DNA from: Antitrichia curtipendula
Taxonomy: Eukaryota; Streptophyta; Bryopsida; Hypnales; Leucodontaceae
DNA: 64,000 nucleotides
Assembly: GCA_951230915.1 (NCBI GenBank)
Contig: OX579640.1
Location: forward strand, 21,968,981-22,032,980
Reading direction: 5' to 3'
The notes under the pieces were generated by a model that was not told the origin of the DNA, searched no databases, and worked only from the letters and a program-made list of their open reading frames with translations. Position 1 is the first letter of the stretch, and the number at the start of each line of letters is the position of its first letter. The position numbers and the translations under genes are program-made. Positions 51,201 to 63,200 of this stretch are shown here, in pieces.

Positions 51201-52493
51201 ATTTAAGTTTCATTTTAGTGAAATATATCAATTTGATAAACACATATTACATTCTAAATTCAAGTTTGTAATTATAATGAGATTTTAAATTATTACAGCC
51301 AACATTGATGACCCTATTAGACAACAAAAAGGGCTAATAGACGTCTCCAAACAACCGCAACATGTACTGTTAGACGCCCAACACGACACCAAAACTCAAA
51401 AATGTATTAGACATGATAGTCCTAAATACTATTGAGTTTTCTATTTTCAAACGGGTTGAGAAGATGGCAACTAGGTTAAATAACCCTATTCATAGTAGCA
51501 AAAAATTATTATTTTTGTTACAAAGGCTCATACAACTAGTTGGTAAATAGGAAGGAACTAGATGTTTAGTAAGCAAGTACAGATCTAAAAGAGGGAAATA
51601 CACAACATGAGAATCTCAAATGCAAACCACAATAATAGGTAGAAATAAAGGATTTTACAATCATTTACACAACCATGCCCCTCGTTGGCTCCATGAGTGA
51701 TGTTCAACGAAAATAGCTCAAGTTTGGGCCTCTTATGCGGAGGTCCATATGGATCCATATTCATATTATGAGTTAAAATCTTGTCAAACAAATCACAGTA
51801 TAAGTCAGCAATTAATACAAAACACAAAACATCTCCTCAAAAATGCCATTTGCATCAACAAACCAAACAATTCAACAAACTCTGACTTCTATTTGTAGCT
51901 CAACTAAAAAATGAACTCCTAAGAAAAAAGCAACACATCTAAATAAACTACTCCCTTTCAACCAAGTACAATTGAACCTAAACAAAAACATCTCTTTCTG
52001 AACCTATCGCATCAAAATAGCACAATACAAAACCTCAAAAAGGGAGAAATGAGCTTTGTAAAAAGAAGTGCTTGAAGCAAATGGCACTAGCACCATCACA
52101 ATAACAACAACAATAGTTAAAATTTCTAAGCTTGCCAATGCATTGACTCACCATTGGTTTTCAAAATAATTGAATGCTATCAAAAGCAAAGTTACCGCAA
52201 TCGGGGCTAGAGCTTTGGGCTTTGAGATCTGGCTATGGCTGAAAGTTAGGATTATAAAAATAAAAAAATAGATTCTAAAGATGAGCTTATTGAAATGAAG
52301 AGATTGTAAACGAGATTTATTTTTTAGGATTTGGTGTTAGAGCTTTGTTGTTGTTGCGATGGAGGTTGGGGTGCATCGCAGACCACCTTACAACAATTAC
52401 AATGCAAGGAAACTTTGTCTTGGGTGGGGGGAAATCCAAGGCTACATGATAAATCATGAATATGTACAATTCAATAGATCTAAAATCAAGTGA
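48266..52493. other. Gene-free stretch containing the assembly gap
   Basis: 48,266-49,241 is very AT-rich. After the gap the sequence is of a different character, with mixed repeats. 49,655-49,840 has TGGGGTTTGAACCCCTGC and a CCTGCTTT/AAAGCAGG hairpin, but not a full tRNA. 51,180-51,330 is related to 37,190-37,420. No gene was recognised. Confidence 0.5.
49242..49441. other. Assembly gap of 200 N
   Basis: Exactly 200 consecutive N, a typical placeholder for a join of unknown size. Frames reported across it are meaningless. Confidence 0.98.
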
Positions 52494-52817
52494 AACATTA
52501 CAAAAAATATGAGGCCTCAACAAGGCCGTGAGTGCTGATTTTCGGGACCCGCGGGTGATATTACGGAAAAAAAAAAAAAAAAAAAATCTTTTTTTTTTTA
52601 AAACAAATAACTTTTTTTTTTTTTTTTTTTTTTCCCCGAAAAAAAAAATTGAAAAGTGACGTCACGCTGATGTGGCGCTGACGTCAGCGCTGGCGTGGAA
52701 CTTCGACCACGTCAGAATTTCAGTTTCTGAATTTTTTTTTTGAAAAAAAACTCCGTAGTATCACTACGGGGTCCAGGCTTAACGGCCTTCCGGAGGCCTC
52801 ATATTTTTTGTAATGTT
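52494..52817. mobile_element. 324-bp element with long TIRs and TGACGTCA core
   Basis: The left end AACATTACAAAAAATATGAG and the matching inverted right end extend through GAGGCCTC, AAGGCCGT and GGACCCCG-like blocks to TATTACGG/TACTACGG, giving imperfect terminal inverted repeats of about 65-80 bp. The centre has long A and T runs (52,566-52,632), then a GC-rich patch with GTGACGTCACGC and GCGCTGACGTCAGCGC. No ORF and no clear target duplication were found. The class is unknown, probably a MITE. Confidence 0.7.
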
Positions 52818-52839
52818 GGCAAACTTTGCTCAAAGCCGG

Positions 52840-54780
52840 GAAATGAAGTAAAATTGGCAAGCTTTACTTTTCACAAATGATACATATGTGCATTTGGGAC
52901 CTCTCAAAAATAAAATATTAACCATAATTTTTTTGTGAAAAATAAACGCTTCCAATAGTTAACCTTTAGAATTGCTTGTAAAAAACTTTAAAATAGTCAA
53001 AGAAATTTAACTGCCCACACCAAAATGAGCTTTAAATTTTAGATTGACCATATATGGTAGGTTGATCAATTAGGGGTAAATGGTCAAAACTTTTTGAAAC
53101 GAACCCCCATAAAACTACAAAAAGTACATACAATCATACAATCATGCATTGCTTGTCTGGAAGGCAATTGGACGAATGGCCCCTCCAACAAATTGTTAAC
53201 CCATAGAGGACCAAAAGGCCTCTACACAAATTCTACAACATGGATTTTTTCACCCCTAGTCTTTTAGGAGTTAACCAATAAAAATAAAAATTTAGGCAAG
53301 AGCCAAGTTGTGCTTACTTTATCCTAAGGGTGCAAAAAAAATGCTCACATATAATTAAATCATTAACATGTTTTATATACAAATATTAGTACATGTATTC
53401 CAAACAAACACTTTAGAATTTTGTGTCTTTTTGATACAACACCCTAGGCAGAAAATGATAACTAGACATAGAAAAGGATTATCTTGATTTTCCACAATCT
53501 TAACGGAAGCTTTTGGATTACGATTGCAAACTTGAGATTTAGTAGGCTCACATTAGCATTAAAATTTTAAAATGGGCAAATGAAGAATAGCCCTTGCCAA
53601 CAGTCTACAATTGGTAGCTATATGTTTTACTATAACCACATGGTGTTTATTTATTTATTTTTTTCAAAATTGAGTTGATCCAAAAACTTGAAATAGTTCC
53701 TTGTTGCGATGTAATTTTGCAATTTTGTTTTTGAATTTAATAAATCTAGATGAATGCAACAACCAGAATTAGAATCTTCAAATAAATGAGTTATTTTAGT
53801 TATGTTATGTAATACACGACTAATGTCTTGCAAAATTGCACTTTTTGTACTATATATCCTTTTTTTAGATCAAAGTGATTGTAATAAACACATGAAGTAG
53901 TTTGCTTCACTCATTTGATAAAGGCAATCATTAGAAAGAAAGTAGGGCTTCAAATGGGCTATTTGACTCTAGACTAGGATAATCAACAAAGAAAATATAA
54001 AGAAAAAAAAAATAATGTTTCCTTATTTTATTTTTTTGCAATATTTGTAATACTGGACAAAGTTAAACAACCCTTGTGAGGTCCCATTTTTTTTTCCTAC
54101 TGTGAGATTTTCTGCCATAGTATTTATTTAATAATAATTTAATACTTAAGATTCACAAGTTTCGTATTGATTTTCAAGTGCCCTCTTCATGACTATTTAA
54201 CTATTTTAAATCTTTGATAATATTTTCAAGTATTTCAACAAACTTTTACAATTTAGAAATTAGAAGTAGCCTCCAATCGAATGTTAGATTGCCAATTTGA
54301 GGGTGTTTTATTCAATTTGTAGTCTTGAAAAACAAATTGGAATTTGAAAATTGGAACCTAAAACTCTCTTTTAGGATGACTTAATTAGACCGCAAAAGAT
54401 ATTTTTACAAATGGAAAAATCATTGCCTTGTATGTCAATACGTGTGCTCACATTGCTCTTTTGTTGTATAAATGACATAGGTACTACATAATTTCATATT
54501 CTAAAGATGTAATTTGTTGGTTAGAAGACTCTTTGAAATGGAAAAAAAACGGGCTTCATATGTCCAAGTACAACATCAATTGTGATTTCCAGTCAGAAAG
54601 CTAGGTGAGAATCCCCACATTGATGATTTCATAACTTAAGTTTGTAAGTATAGCACACTAGGTTCCCTCCCCTTATAAAATCTTGGAACAATGATTATTA
54701 TAATTTGTTCCATAATAGGAGGGTCATCTTCTAAAGTTTCAAAGGGCACTAAATAAATGTGGTGGGCCCCTACGGTAGGT
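52840..54780. repeat. Upstream arm of gene D, colinear with about 17.8-19.9 kb
   Basis: Shared landmarks include CATTGCTTGTCTGGAAGGCAA/CATTTCTTGTCTAGAAGGTA, GTGTGCTCACATTGCTCTTT and AAAGATGTAATTTGTTGGTT. Some segments of the B arm are missing. Orientation relative to the gene is the same as for B. D's arm lacks the B/C-specific Helitron. Confidence 0.7.
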
Positions 54781-54794
54781 TACGATTTACGAAG

Positions 54795-54957
54795 AACATG
54801 CTCTTGAGGAACAGGAGCCTCTCATTTCAAAAGGATTCCATTTGAGATGCTTCCAGAGACCCCTTCAGTCAACCTGTGTACCCCCGTGCAAGTCGCGCGT
54901 TCAGTTGGATGCATGAGAACCAAGCAGCTTTCATCCACCTGAGGAGCAGTATATAAA
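54795..54957 (+). promoter_or_regulatory. Conserved upstream block and TATA box of gene D
   Basis: ACATGCTCTTGAGGAAC and CCATTTGAGATGCTTCCAG at 54,795-54,856 match the block upstream of B and C. TATATAAA is at 54,950-54,957 within GAGGAGCAGTATATAAACAG, identical to the other copies. The 5'UTR exon would end at about 55,079 (CGGAA|GTACGTGC), with an acceptor TTGTCCACAG at 55,382. Confidence 0.6.
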
Positions 54958-55423
54958 CAGTCTGCGCGCTCGGCCCACAGTGTGACTGTGGCTCTCCTGC
55001 TCCCGGAGCACTATCGCCGCCTTGCTGCCAAGGTCTTCCCGCCTTGCTGCTTCCTCATTCTGCGATTTGCGGTCTCGGAAGTACGTGCGCAGACACGGTA
55101 GAGTAGAGTTTCGTACTGATGCATTCGATTCGATCGCTGTTGTGTGTTGCTGGCTTGGTCGTTTCGATCACTTCCAGTTAGGATCGATATACTTGCCAAT
55201 GCAATTGGCTGGCTTGCTTGTTCCCAAGAAGTTCCTCTAACTTCTCAGACTCTAACTTCTTAGACCCCAGGCCTTCGTTCCGTTGAGCATGACTGTTTCA
55301 TTTCGCTTGCATACATACACAGGAATTTATTTCCCCATCAGGAGACTACTCACGTACTGCGTGGTGTTTGTGTTGTCCACAGGTTTTCAATTAATCTGAG
55401 AGAACGAAACACAACTGTACCCG

Positions 55424-56173
55424 ATGGCGACGGCAAGGTTGTACTCCCATCTTCTTCCGTGTCTTGCAAGTTGCACGCAACCCGTTCCGTTTCTTGTTTT
55501 ACTTGGTTTAATTTGCATTTACTGATAAATCACTATCCCATTCCGAACTACGGTAATATATTGCATCTGGAGACGATATGATCTGCTTATATTGATAGAG
55601 TGGGTGCGTGAAGCGATTGGGTACTATTTCACAATACAACTAGTTTGTGACATACTGTAGCTAGCTAGTGTGCCTTCGCAGCGTGGTTAGATATGCGTAA
55701 TTTTATGACGTACTCTTCAATTCATTCGCGCTGGTGTTCACATTCACGTTGATGTTGTTCTTGTTGAAATTCTTCTTGTTGTCAGCATGAGTACGAGTGC
55801 ATCACGGCTTAATACTTGGCTGTATTCCCACATAATTGTGTGCAGGAAGCTTTCGCTGATGTTTGTGGTGGCGGTGCTGGTGGCAAGCATCTGCTTCGCC
55901 GACGTTGCACAGGCAGTCGTGAAAGGCCGAATTCTGAGAGCGACTCACATGCAGGAGCAGCCCGGGACAGGGGACTTCCTGTGGACCAATCTGCCGGCGA
56001 ATAGCATTGTCGACGTGGTATGCCGACTTGAAAGCTCGGTTGTTATACTGGACCCCTGGTGGCTGAAGGTTGTCGCGTCTCCCAGTGGCAACTCGGGTTA
56101 TGTTACAGATTTGGACTTGCAGTGTGCCAACGCTTCTCCCGCAAGTCACTGCAACATTGTTCCTCACTGCTGA
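55424..56173 (+). CDS. Secreted SH3b-like cysteine protein, diverged copy D
   Basis: Coding exons 55,424-55,437 and 55,846-56,173 total 342 nt, giving 113 aa. The first 27 residues (signal peptide) are identical to A-C. The mature part differs at about half of its positions but keeps all four cysteines, LPA, V.C, WWLK, SGYV.D and the terminal HC...PHC spacing. There is a one-residue deletion after WWLKV. The ATG directly before the main exon in A-C is ATT here. An upstream frame from 55,787 could give an N-terminal extension, but it would bury the signal sequence, which supports the spliced start. The gene is intact, so likely functional and possibly with a different target. Confidence 0.8.
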
Positions 56174-56314
56174 GTAGCCACCATGTATTTCATGGTACAT
56201 AGAGATTACTTGAATTAATGGGAAGAGCGTGCTGAAGTCACAATCTCGACAGAGAAGTGAGAGAACACCGGCCATGTGCGGTTCCCAGCTCATGAATGTA
56301 TGCCACTGCGAACT

Positions 56315-56320
56315 AATAAA
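56315..56320 (+). terminator. Poly(A) signal AATAAA of gene D
   Basis: AATAAA in the context GCGAACTAATAAAGGATC lies about 140 bases after the stop codon, as in copies A-C. Confidence 0.7.
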
Positions 56321-56940
56321 GGATCAGAAACTCCAGCTGGCTAGCTAGAGTGCTAGCTATTTACAATTCCACCGCCGAGATTGAGCATGTTGGTCGATGG
56401 TTGTGTGTTCTCCAAGAATTCTGTATGACAACATGTATGTGGTACATTGACATGGATACATATTGTGATGACAATCATTCATGCTGCGCTTCCAAGAGAT
56501 GCACTGTGTTGAGAATCGTATCGCACAAATCTTACATATATATGTGTAAATGCTATGGTATAGATGCTGTGGATCGACCAAGGTAAGCTATACCTTGGCA
56601 GTGATATTCCAGTAGCCCTATTTCTTGTGCGCCACAAGTGACTTGACCAGAGAAATCCTAAATGCTCTCTTGAGATAATTCTACACCAGGAATTTAATGC
56701 TTGAGGTGGCCTTGCAGGTCTACATCCTTCATTGTTGAAGTCCCTCTTTATTAACTCCAACTGCGATTGGTACTGGCTACAAATTCTGAGTACCCTTCAA
56801 TTGCCAAATGCAACGCAGAGGTCCAACAACCAGAAGGGATGACGAAGGTGAGTTCAGCCGCATCAGTCCCTTGTCTGCATCGATTAATAACACAAGGTCC
56901 TTACGCATTGTCTGAAAGCCTTCAGAAGTACCACTCTTCG
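56321..56940. other. Downstream flank of gene D
   Basis: 56,321-56,580 is the diverged counterpart of the B/C downstream flank (TTCTCCAAGAATTCTGTATGA, GACAATCATTCATGCTGCGC). It is not followed by the Helitron seen in A-C. The rest shows no recognised gene; short overlapping frames on both strands lack support. Confidence 0.55.
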
Positions 56941-57985
56941 CCACATCTAGAGAAAGATAATTCAGATCGGAAACTTTTCACAGCTCTGCCCCCCTGGCAA
57001 TTTCTGTATCAAACTACATACATCTGGATGGGGCCGCCCAAACATCTCCATTCCGCTTGCAGCAACCTGATAAGCCCCAAACTGGATGTCAGCACCTACT
57101 AAACCATCATATTCTAGCAAGACATCAGAAAAAATGTCCACAAAACTAAGGTAGCCGACCTCATTCCGACCGTTTAAGCAATATACCGCATTTCCGGTAT
57201 GCATTTGGTGAGGGCAAAACACCCCCTTGGAGAATTAGATTTGAAGAGGGTTCCAGAATTTGTTCCTTTTTTTTCCCTCAAAAATAAAATAATTATGAAT
57301 TTTTTTGGAAAGATTATATTCAACCCATTCTTGTTATATAGGGCATGGCATTTTCAACCCTAGGCTGATTACAAAATCGACCATGCTTCAAAGTAGGTGA
57401 TAATTGTGGCTTCCAGTGTACATCTTATGACCATTGTATGCTTTCAATGTACACCTCCCCGACCTTTGTGCTGCTTGAGCTTTCACTTAACCACGTGAGC
57501 TGTCACCCTAAACCACAACTGATCGAAAACAAAGCAGTCTAACTAACAAAAAATAAAGGTAGTGGTCGGAAAGAGGTCGGTCAGCTACCTTACACCATAT
57601 CCTGTGGGTGTTCATTCACAGTGAGTGAAAATCAATGTGGCTCGCAGCAACAATATTCAAGGAGGCTGGATACTAGTGGTCGAAAGCACCACTAAATTTG
57701 AAAAATATATTACTCTCGTAATTACTGTAGTCCACAGCATTTGATGTGTATTTAGTGTACACACATAAGAATCAGACGACATCCAAACAGCAACGGTATA
57801 ATTCTAAACGAAGATCCAGAAATCTGGCATGACCAAAAGATAGTCACTCACGAGATTTGCAGGTTTCAAAAGATCAGTTTAACCCATAGGGGAAGTAGGT
57901 CAGCTAGAAGATTCCCCAGCAACTTCCACTACCTACGAGAAACACTTTACTTCTGACTTGGAAGGAGCCAAAAGGAGGGTGGACT
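56941..57985 (-). pseudogene. Broken partial duplicate of the FYRN/FYRC gene
   Basis: 57,841-57,985 matches the exon at 61,578-61,748, including its donor side and the lysine-rich stretch. 56,941-57,115 matches the FYRC part of the last exon, including the GTTTAG acceptor region. The FYRC copy keeps a recognisable MFG.PHP.V..LIQ.LPG stretch and then frameshifts through a one-base insertion (CEKFPI then stop). The FYRN exon is not recognisable between them. A MITE begins 2 bp beyond the outer exon copy. This is a relic of a tandem duplication. Confidence 0.75.
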
Positions 57986-57987
57986 TA

Positions 57988-58267
57988 TGGGGAATTTTGT
58001 TAAATATTTGGTGTGCCATTTTCAGACCGCCCTGTCTGAACCATAAAGGTGATATCTAGTACTAGTATAGATTTAAAAAATCTTGGATTCCTATAGATTT
58101 TAAATTCTAGGATTGGTATAATTATGTTTTAGGTTGTGCAGTCTGAATTGTGAAAGTGGCTTCTACAAAAAATGTAGATTTCAGCATCTAGGAACGATTT
58201 AGATTTCAGACTGCCCGGCAAAAATTGCCAAAGTTAAGGACATTTGCGATTTTAACAAAATTGCCCA
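57988..58267. mobile_element. TGGGCAAT-family MITE, copy 3
   Basis: The ends are TGGGGAATTTTGTTAAATAT and, inverted, TGGGCAATTTTGTTAAAATC. The interior again has TATAGATTT, TCTAGGA and TTTCAGA(C)TGCCC units. No empty site is available in the window. Confidence 0.7.
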
Positions 58268-58525
58268 TATTTTTTTTCCTCTGATAGGGTTGCATAATCT
58301 AAACATTCAAAATGTAAGAAACTCTTTTACTAGAATTGCGACACATGACATGCTTCGATGATCAACTGAATGCCTAATTGTGTACGCTACAAATAGGAAA
58401 GCTTCCTACAAGATATTTCAACTCCTCTAAAAAAAGAAGAGACCACTTTGGAGAGTTCGGGCCATTTGGGCACTTATAGGTGAAAATGAAAGCTAAAATA
58501 CAAGATGGACACATGTGAAGCGATG

Positions 58526-58679
58526 GGCTGCCCTGGCTCCAGCTGACCCTGGAAGTTCGACCCCAGCAAGTTCGGACGTCTTCTTCCCGCCCTCACCTGT
58601 CCTCCTTGCTTGCTTTAGTTGCAACACTTTTGCGATCCTCAGTTTTCCCCTCACCTGAGATTAACGACGAGAGACTCGA
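58526..58679 (+). repeat. Short inverted duplication, arm 1
   Basis: It pairs in inverted orientation with 59,398-59,530, sharing GTCTTCTTCCCGCCCTCACC, CCTGTCCT, CAGTTTTCCCCTC and GAGAGACTCGA. Neither arm has a recognised gene. Confidence 0.7.
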
Positions 58680-59201
58680 TTGATGAGAGAGAGCGATGAC
58701 TGATGGAAGAAGAACAAAGGAAGAGTAAGCCTGGCGTTGTGGATGGAGGCGCTTGGGTGTTTCCAGATGCAGGTTGCTAATTATGATTTGCAAAGTGAAT
58801 TCATCTTTATTATTGGCAAAGGAGAAGAAAGCATGTCACAGCCTTTCTCCTGGACTTCCTTGCTCACACTCCATCTCAATGAGAAGAGATTAAAAACAGC
58901 ATGAACTGCACAATGCCTTCAACCCTTGCAAGAGGGGCTTGATAAATGATGAAATATAACTGAACGATGCTCTAAATGAAAACATGCTCAATCAAGAACC
59001 TTGTAGTTGTGGTTGCGACCCCAAGTAGAAGTTGGAAAAGCAACAAACTTAGCATTCAACAAACTTAGCGTTCAAGCCCGTGAACTCAACCAACCATTAG
59101 AATCCAACAACAATCAGTTGTGTAAGAAAGAATCACAGCCCCCGAGACCAAGACGTGCAATCTGCTACCCAGATGTGGTCATGTGGGGTTTGAGAATTTC
59201 C

Positions 59202-59900
59202 TCATAAACAAGCTTTCACCGAGGTGAAAGCTAGGACCCAACTACATTTCTGAATGGCTTCCGTGTAACAATTGAATCTTTCGAAAAGATTTCCAAAATG
59301 CACTTGGGGTATTTTGTAGTTGCAGCACAACAAGTTGCACAGCTCCTGCTGGGTTCTCTCAACCTGCTCAGATTCAGACCAGTTTTCCTCATCATCTTCG
59401 AGTCTCTCATCAATCTCAAGCGAGGGGAAAACTGGAGGATCACAATAGACTTGCAACAAAGCAAGCGAGGACAGGTGAGGGCGGGAAGAAGACGTTCGAA
59501 CTTCCTGGGGCAGCTGGAGCCGGGGCAGCCCGGATGCGGATGCGCATCAAAGCTGGGGCCTAGCTCGCGTGAATTGCTCGAAGGGGGGTACTTAACGTCT
59601 CGCGTGTTAACAGGGGAGTGACCGCGGCGGCGTCTTGCTACCTCTCATCATAAAGAGCATCGATTTCTTCGATCAACGCTGCTGCCGCTAACGCCAGGAA
59701 CGCAACTGGCAACCGGCGTACGATACTCAGCGCCAGTCGGCCATTTTCTGCCACTCAACACCAAAACTGCTGCAGTTCCTGTACAGCCTGTGCGAGGCTG
59801 CGTTCCACTCCTCACTGCACCGACGTCTCTCGCCCCTCACCAACGGCCACGATCCTGAGCAGTCTTGGAAGTGCAAGTACTATTGAACGCCACAGACTCG
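59202..59900. other. Moderately GC-rich stretch with inverted arm 2, no gene assigned
   Basis: Arm 2 of the inverted duplication is 59,398-59,530. A minus-strand frame at 59,202-59,459 (85 codons, acidic DERLEDDEENWSESEQ stretch) overlaps it and could be an exon relic. No family was recognised. 59,530-59,900 is GC-rich without a persuasive ORF and might be a regulatory island. Confidence 0.4.
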
Positions 59901-60289
59901 GCCATTGAGATCTCATTCTAGATTCATATCTAGGTATAGAATTAGAAATGTTTGGATATCTATGTACCTTTTTGCCTGAAGGGATGTACTGCAGCTAAAA
60001 GATGTTACAGGTGCAATGTAGTGAAACAACAACTTCAGTGAAATTATCAACAGAGAGCTGTCGAGAAGCCAAAAGATGAGAAATCTATGCACACCAACTG
60101 CAACTATGAGTGAAAGTGAGCTGCAACTACATCCTTGGTACCTTCCGAATTTGGTTCGGGCCATTTAAAAATCACTTATTGGCAAGCCAACCAACTTGTA
60201 ATGATAGGCTACTGGGCAGCTTGTATCACAACTATCAATGGAGGCTCTTCTTAAGAATTTGTATTTGCCGCTTATCTCGAATCTCGTTC

Positions 60290-63200
60290 TCAGTCATCAT
60301 CGTCCGTGCTTTCTCCGTCTCCATTCTCGTCTTCCTCATTCTCCTCGTCGTCTTCCTCTTCGTCCCCTTCATCAAATTCCAGAGATTGGTTTGCATGATA
60401 TTGTTGTGACGGAGAGCGAAGGAGCGTTTTCCCTCGTCTAGGCTCCACGGCTTTCACGTGCCAACGTGACAGAGGAATTTCATCCCTCCCGCTACCGCCT
60501 TCATCCACCTCAAAATCTGAGGAAGGCAAAGCAGGCCTCCTTCCCAACACACGGTCCATTTCTCCACCAAATGTACTGCCTGAATGCATTAATAGGCTCA
60601 ACTCCTCGCCAGACGGTCTTGCCACCACCTGTGGACCAAACCTAGAAAAGGATAATTCAGGGCGGAAATTTTTACAGAGTTCGGCCCCGGGCAACTCCTG
60701 TATCAAACGACATACTTCTGGATGGGACAGCCCAAACATCTCCGTTCCGCTTACAGTGACCTGAAAAGCCCCATACTTGATGTCAGCTCGTTCTAAACAA
60801 TCGTGTTCCCAAAAGGAAACAGCAAAGGATCTACAAGATCAACAGAACTAACCTGAAGACTACTACACTATAAAATAACAAGTTGATTCTAACTGACGTT
60901 GCAAATATTTCATCCCCACACAGGTTTTCTTTCTCCATAAAACAGCAGTAAATCCAACAAGCACTTGCATCAACCGTAATTGAATACGACTTCAAAGTCA
61001 TACGAAGGAACGCCATGCCCAGCAAAACAAGTAGTGCACAAAAGGCAAAAGTATTAACCGATGGAAGACCTAACCTTCTCACGTTCAATGCCCCGCACTT
61101 TGTTTACAGCAGCGCACACAACAACCCACGCACCAGAGGCAGAATCTCTTTCTATCAGAATGTTAGGGTCATCTTCAGGATATACACGAAATATAGGCCC
61201 TGGACCCCCATTGTCAATGATAGTGCAAGTATAGATTGTCCGTCCGTTTGGATCAATCATACTCGCATGATCTCGGAGAGTGGTGAATCCGATAGGAAAG
61301 ATATGGCGTTCAGTGTGAAACCCTGGCCTATCTGGCTCGATTCTCCCCTGTTGAAACAAAATTTACGAAATGATCAGCTAAAGGGAAGTTGAGGTTCCCA
61401 CGTTTGGTAAGGATTCTTTTATACAATGGTCAAAACCACATCAACTGTGAGGCCTGCAGTGATGCGGCAGTAATAATCTACCATGACCAACACATTCTAA
61501 GGCTGCTACAAAATGCTGATGGGCACATGATAGAAGTCTTCAAAGACCCACCGGAACTTCAAAGATCGGTCACTTACAAGATGTGCTAGCTTCAGACGAT
61601 CAGTCAAAACAAGAGGCAAAATAGGTCTGCTCGAAGAATCCCGAGCGACTTCCACTGCACGGGCATACTTAAAACGCTTCACCTCCTTCGGTTCCTTCGG
61701 CTCCTTCACTTCAGGAGTGGACTTCTTCCTCCGCGGTGGTTGCAGCACCTGAATGTTCACAATATAAGAAACTTTCTTTTTTGAATTATTGAGTTAAAGT
61801 ACTACTCTGACAGAAGCTGTCAAAAATAATAAGTAAATAGACTTCGTACCTTGAGCTTGCGTAAGTAGCGTCGCAAGTTGTTCACAATGAACTTCACCCT
61901 CTTTATGCACGCCTTGGACGTTGGTTTCGCTAAAGCCGGTGGTCCATCTTCCGGATCCCTCACAACTGCCACAAATAGCAGCAATGCTCGGGTCAAAACC
62001 ACATGAATATTTTGAAACGTATCTATCTGCTGGATGAGGAGATGAGAAGCAGGCCGAAAATAGATGGGAAATAAATCGAATAAAAAAGAACCAAAAGAAA
62101 GCAAATCAGAATTCTAAACTCAACGGAAATGGTCTGTTAACTGTAAATGGAAAGGCAATTTTTCTAAGAATTCACTAAAAAGACACTGTCTTTAAAATCT
62201 TCAGATGTCAAGGCCTTAAATGACAGACTTCATTAATTTCAACTATGAAAAAAGGCAACAATTATGGAGATAAGATAGATAAAACAGTTTTGCGTGCTCT
62301 TCTTCCCAGAAAACACTGAACCCAAGTGTGCGTCGAATGTAAGAGAAGATGATTTACCAATATCGTCAGGGAAGCCCAGGCTTTCATCAGCAAAAATCTC
62401 ATCCCAAGATCCATATCCATACTGCAGTACTCCCTGCGCAGCGAGAGCTCGAACGCAGCAGACATTAGCTAATCATCGCGTTCAAAACAAACCCCCAAAT
62501 GATAAACTTCTAGAATGATAACATCGTGTCTAAGATCAGATAGCATCAAGTACATAATAAGGTTTAGCTTGGTACCTTGACCAGTGAGTTGTCATGGTAG
62601 CCAGCCTCCCACCAAGATGGCATATCATGACCATGATGCAAAGCAAGGCCTAAGGTGTCCCAATCCTCATCCTGAAGAGTCTCTGGCACCTGCCGCAATG
62701 TATCAAGCAGATCCAGTCGCTCTTTCAACCTAACCTGAAAAAGGAATAGCAAGTGTAACAATGAAACTAGCGCCTTGCTTGACTTCAGCATTTCAAAATT
62801 AAGAAAATGCACTCACAAGAATCAAGTACCATGAAGGAACACACACCGCGCTTTTCTCGTTCAGGATAGGAGGTCCAATTGATTCCTGAGGGACAGTTGG
62901 ACTAAATGCCGATTGCTCAAGAACATTGAACGCTGGAGTCTTAACAGCAGGCTTCCTTGTCGCAGAGTTTCTCTTTCTCTGCCATTAAAGATGAAAACTT
63001 TGATGAAAACTATCCCAACACAGTAGTACAGGAACCAAACAGATCATCCAGAAGTGCTTGAAAGAAACTAAACTAAGAGATAATAAAACAACACTTGAGA
63101 AATTTTCTGTAGGTGACTACAAGGTCTGCTGCTATAAAGAAGTAGGCTTTGAAACTGTGTCTTGCCTTGCCATTGGACTTCTCCATCCCATCCTCCATTC

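Noticed and set aside
60110..60441. 99- and 67-codon plus-strand frames
   Set aside because: They are antisense to the acidic tail of the FYR gene's last exon; the repetitive leucine/serine/valine composition reflects the complementary D/E codons.
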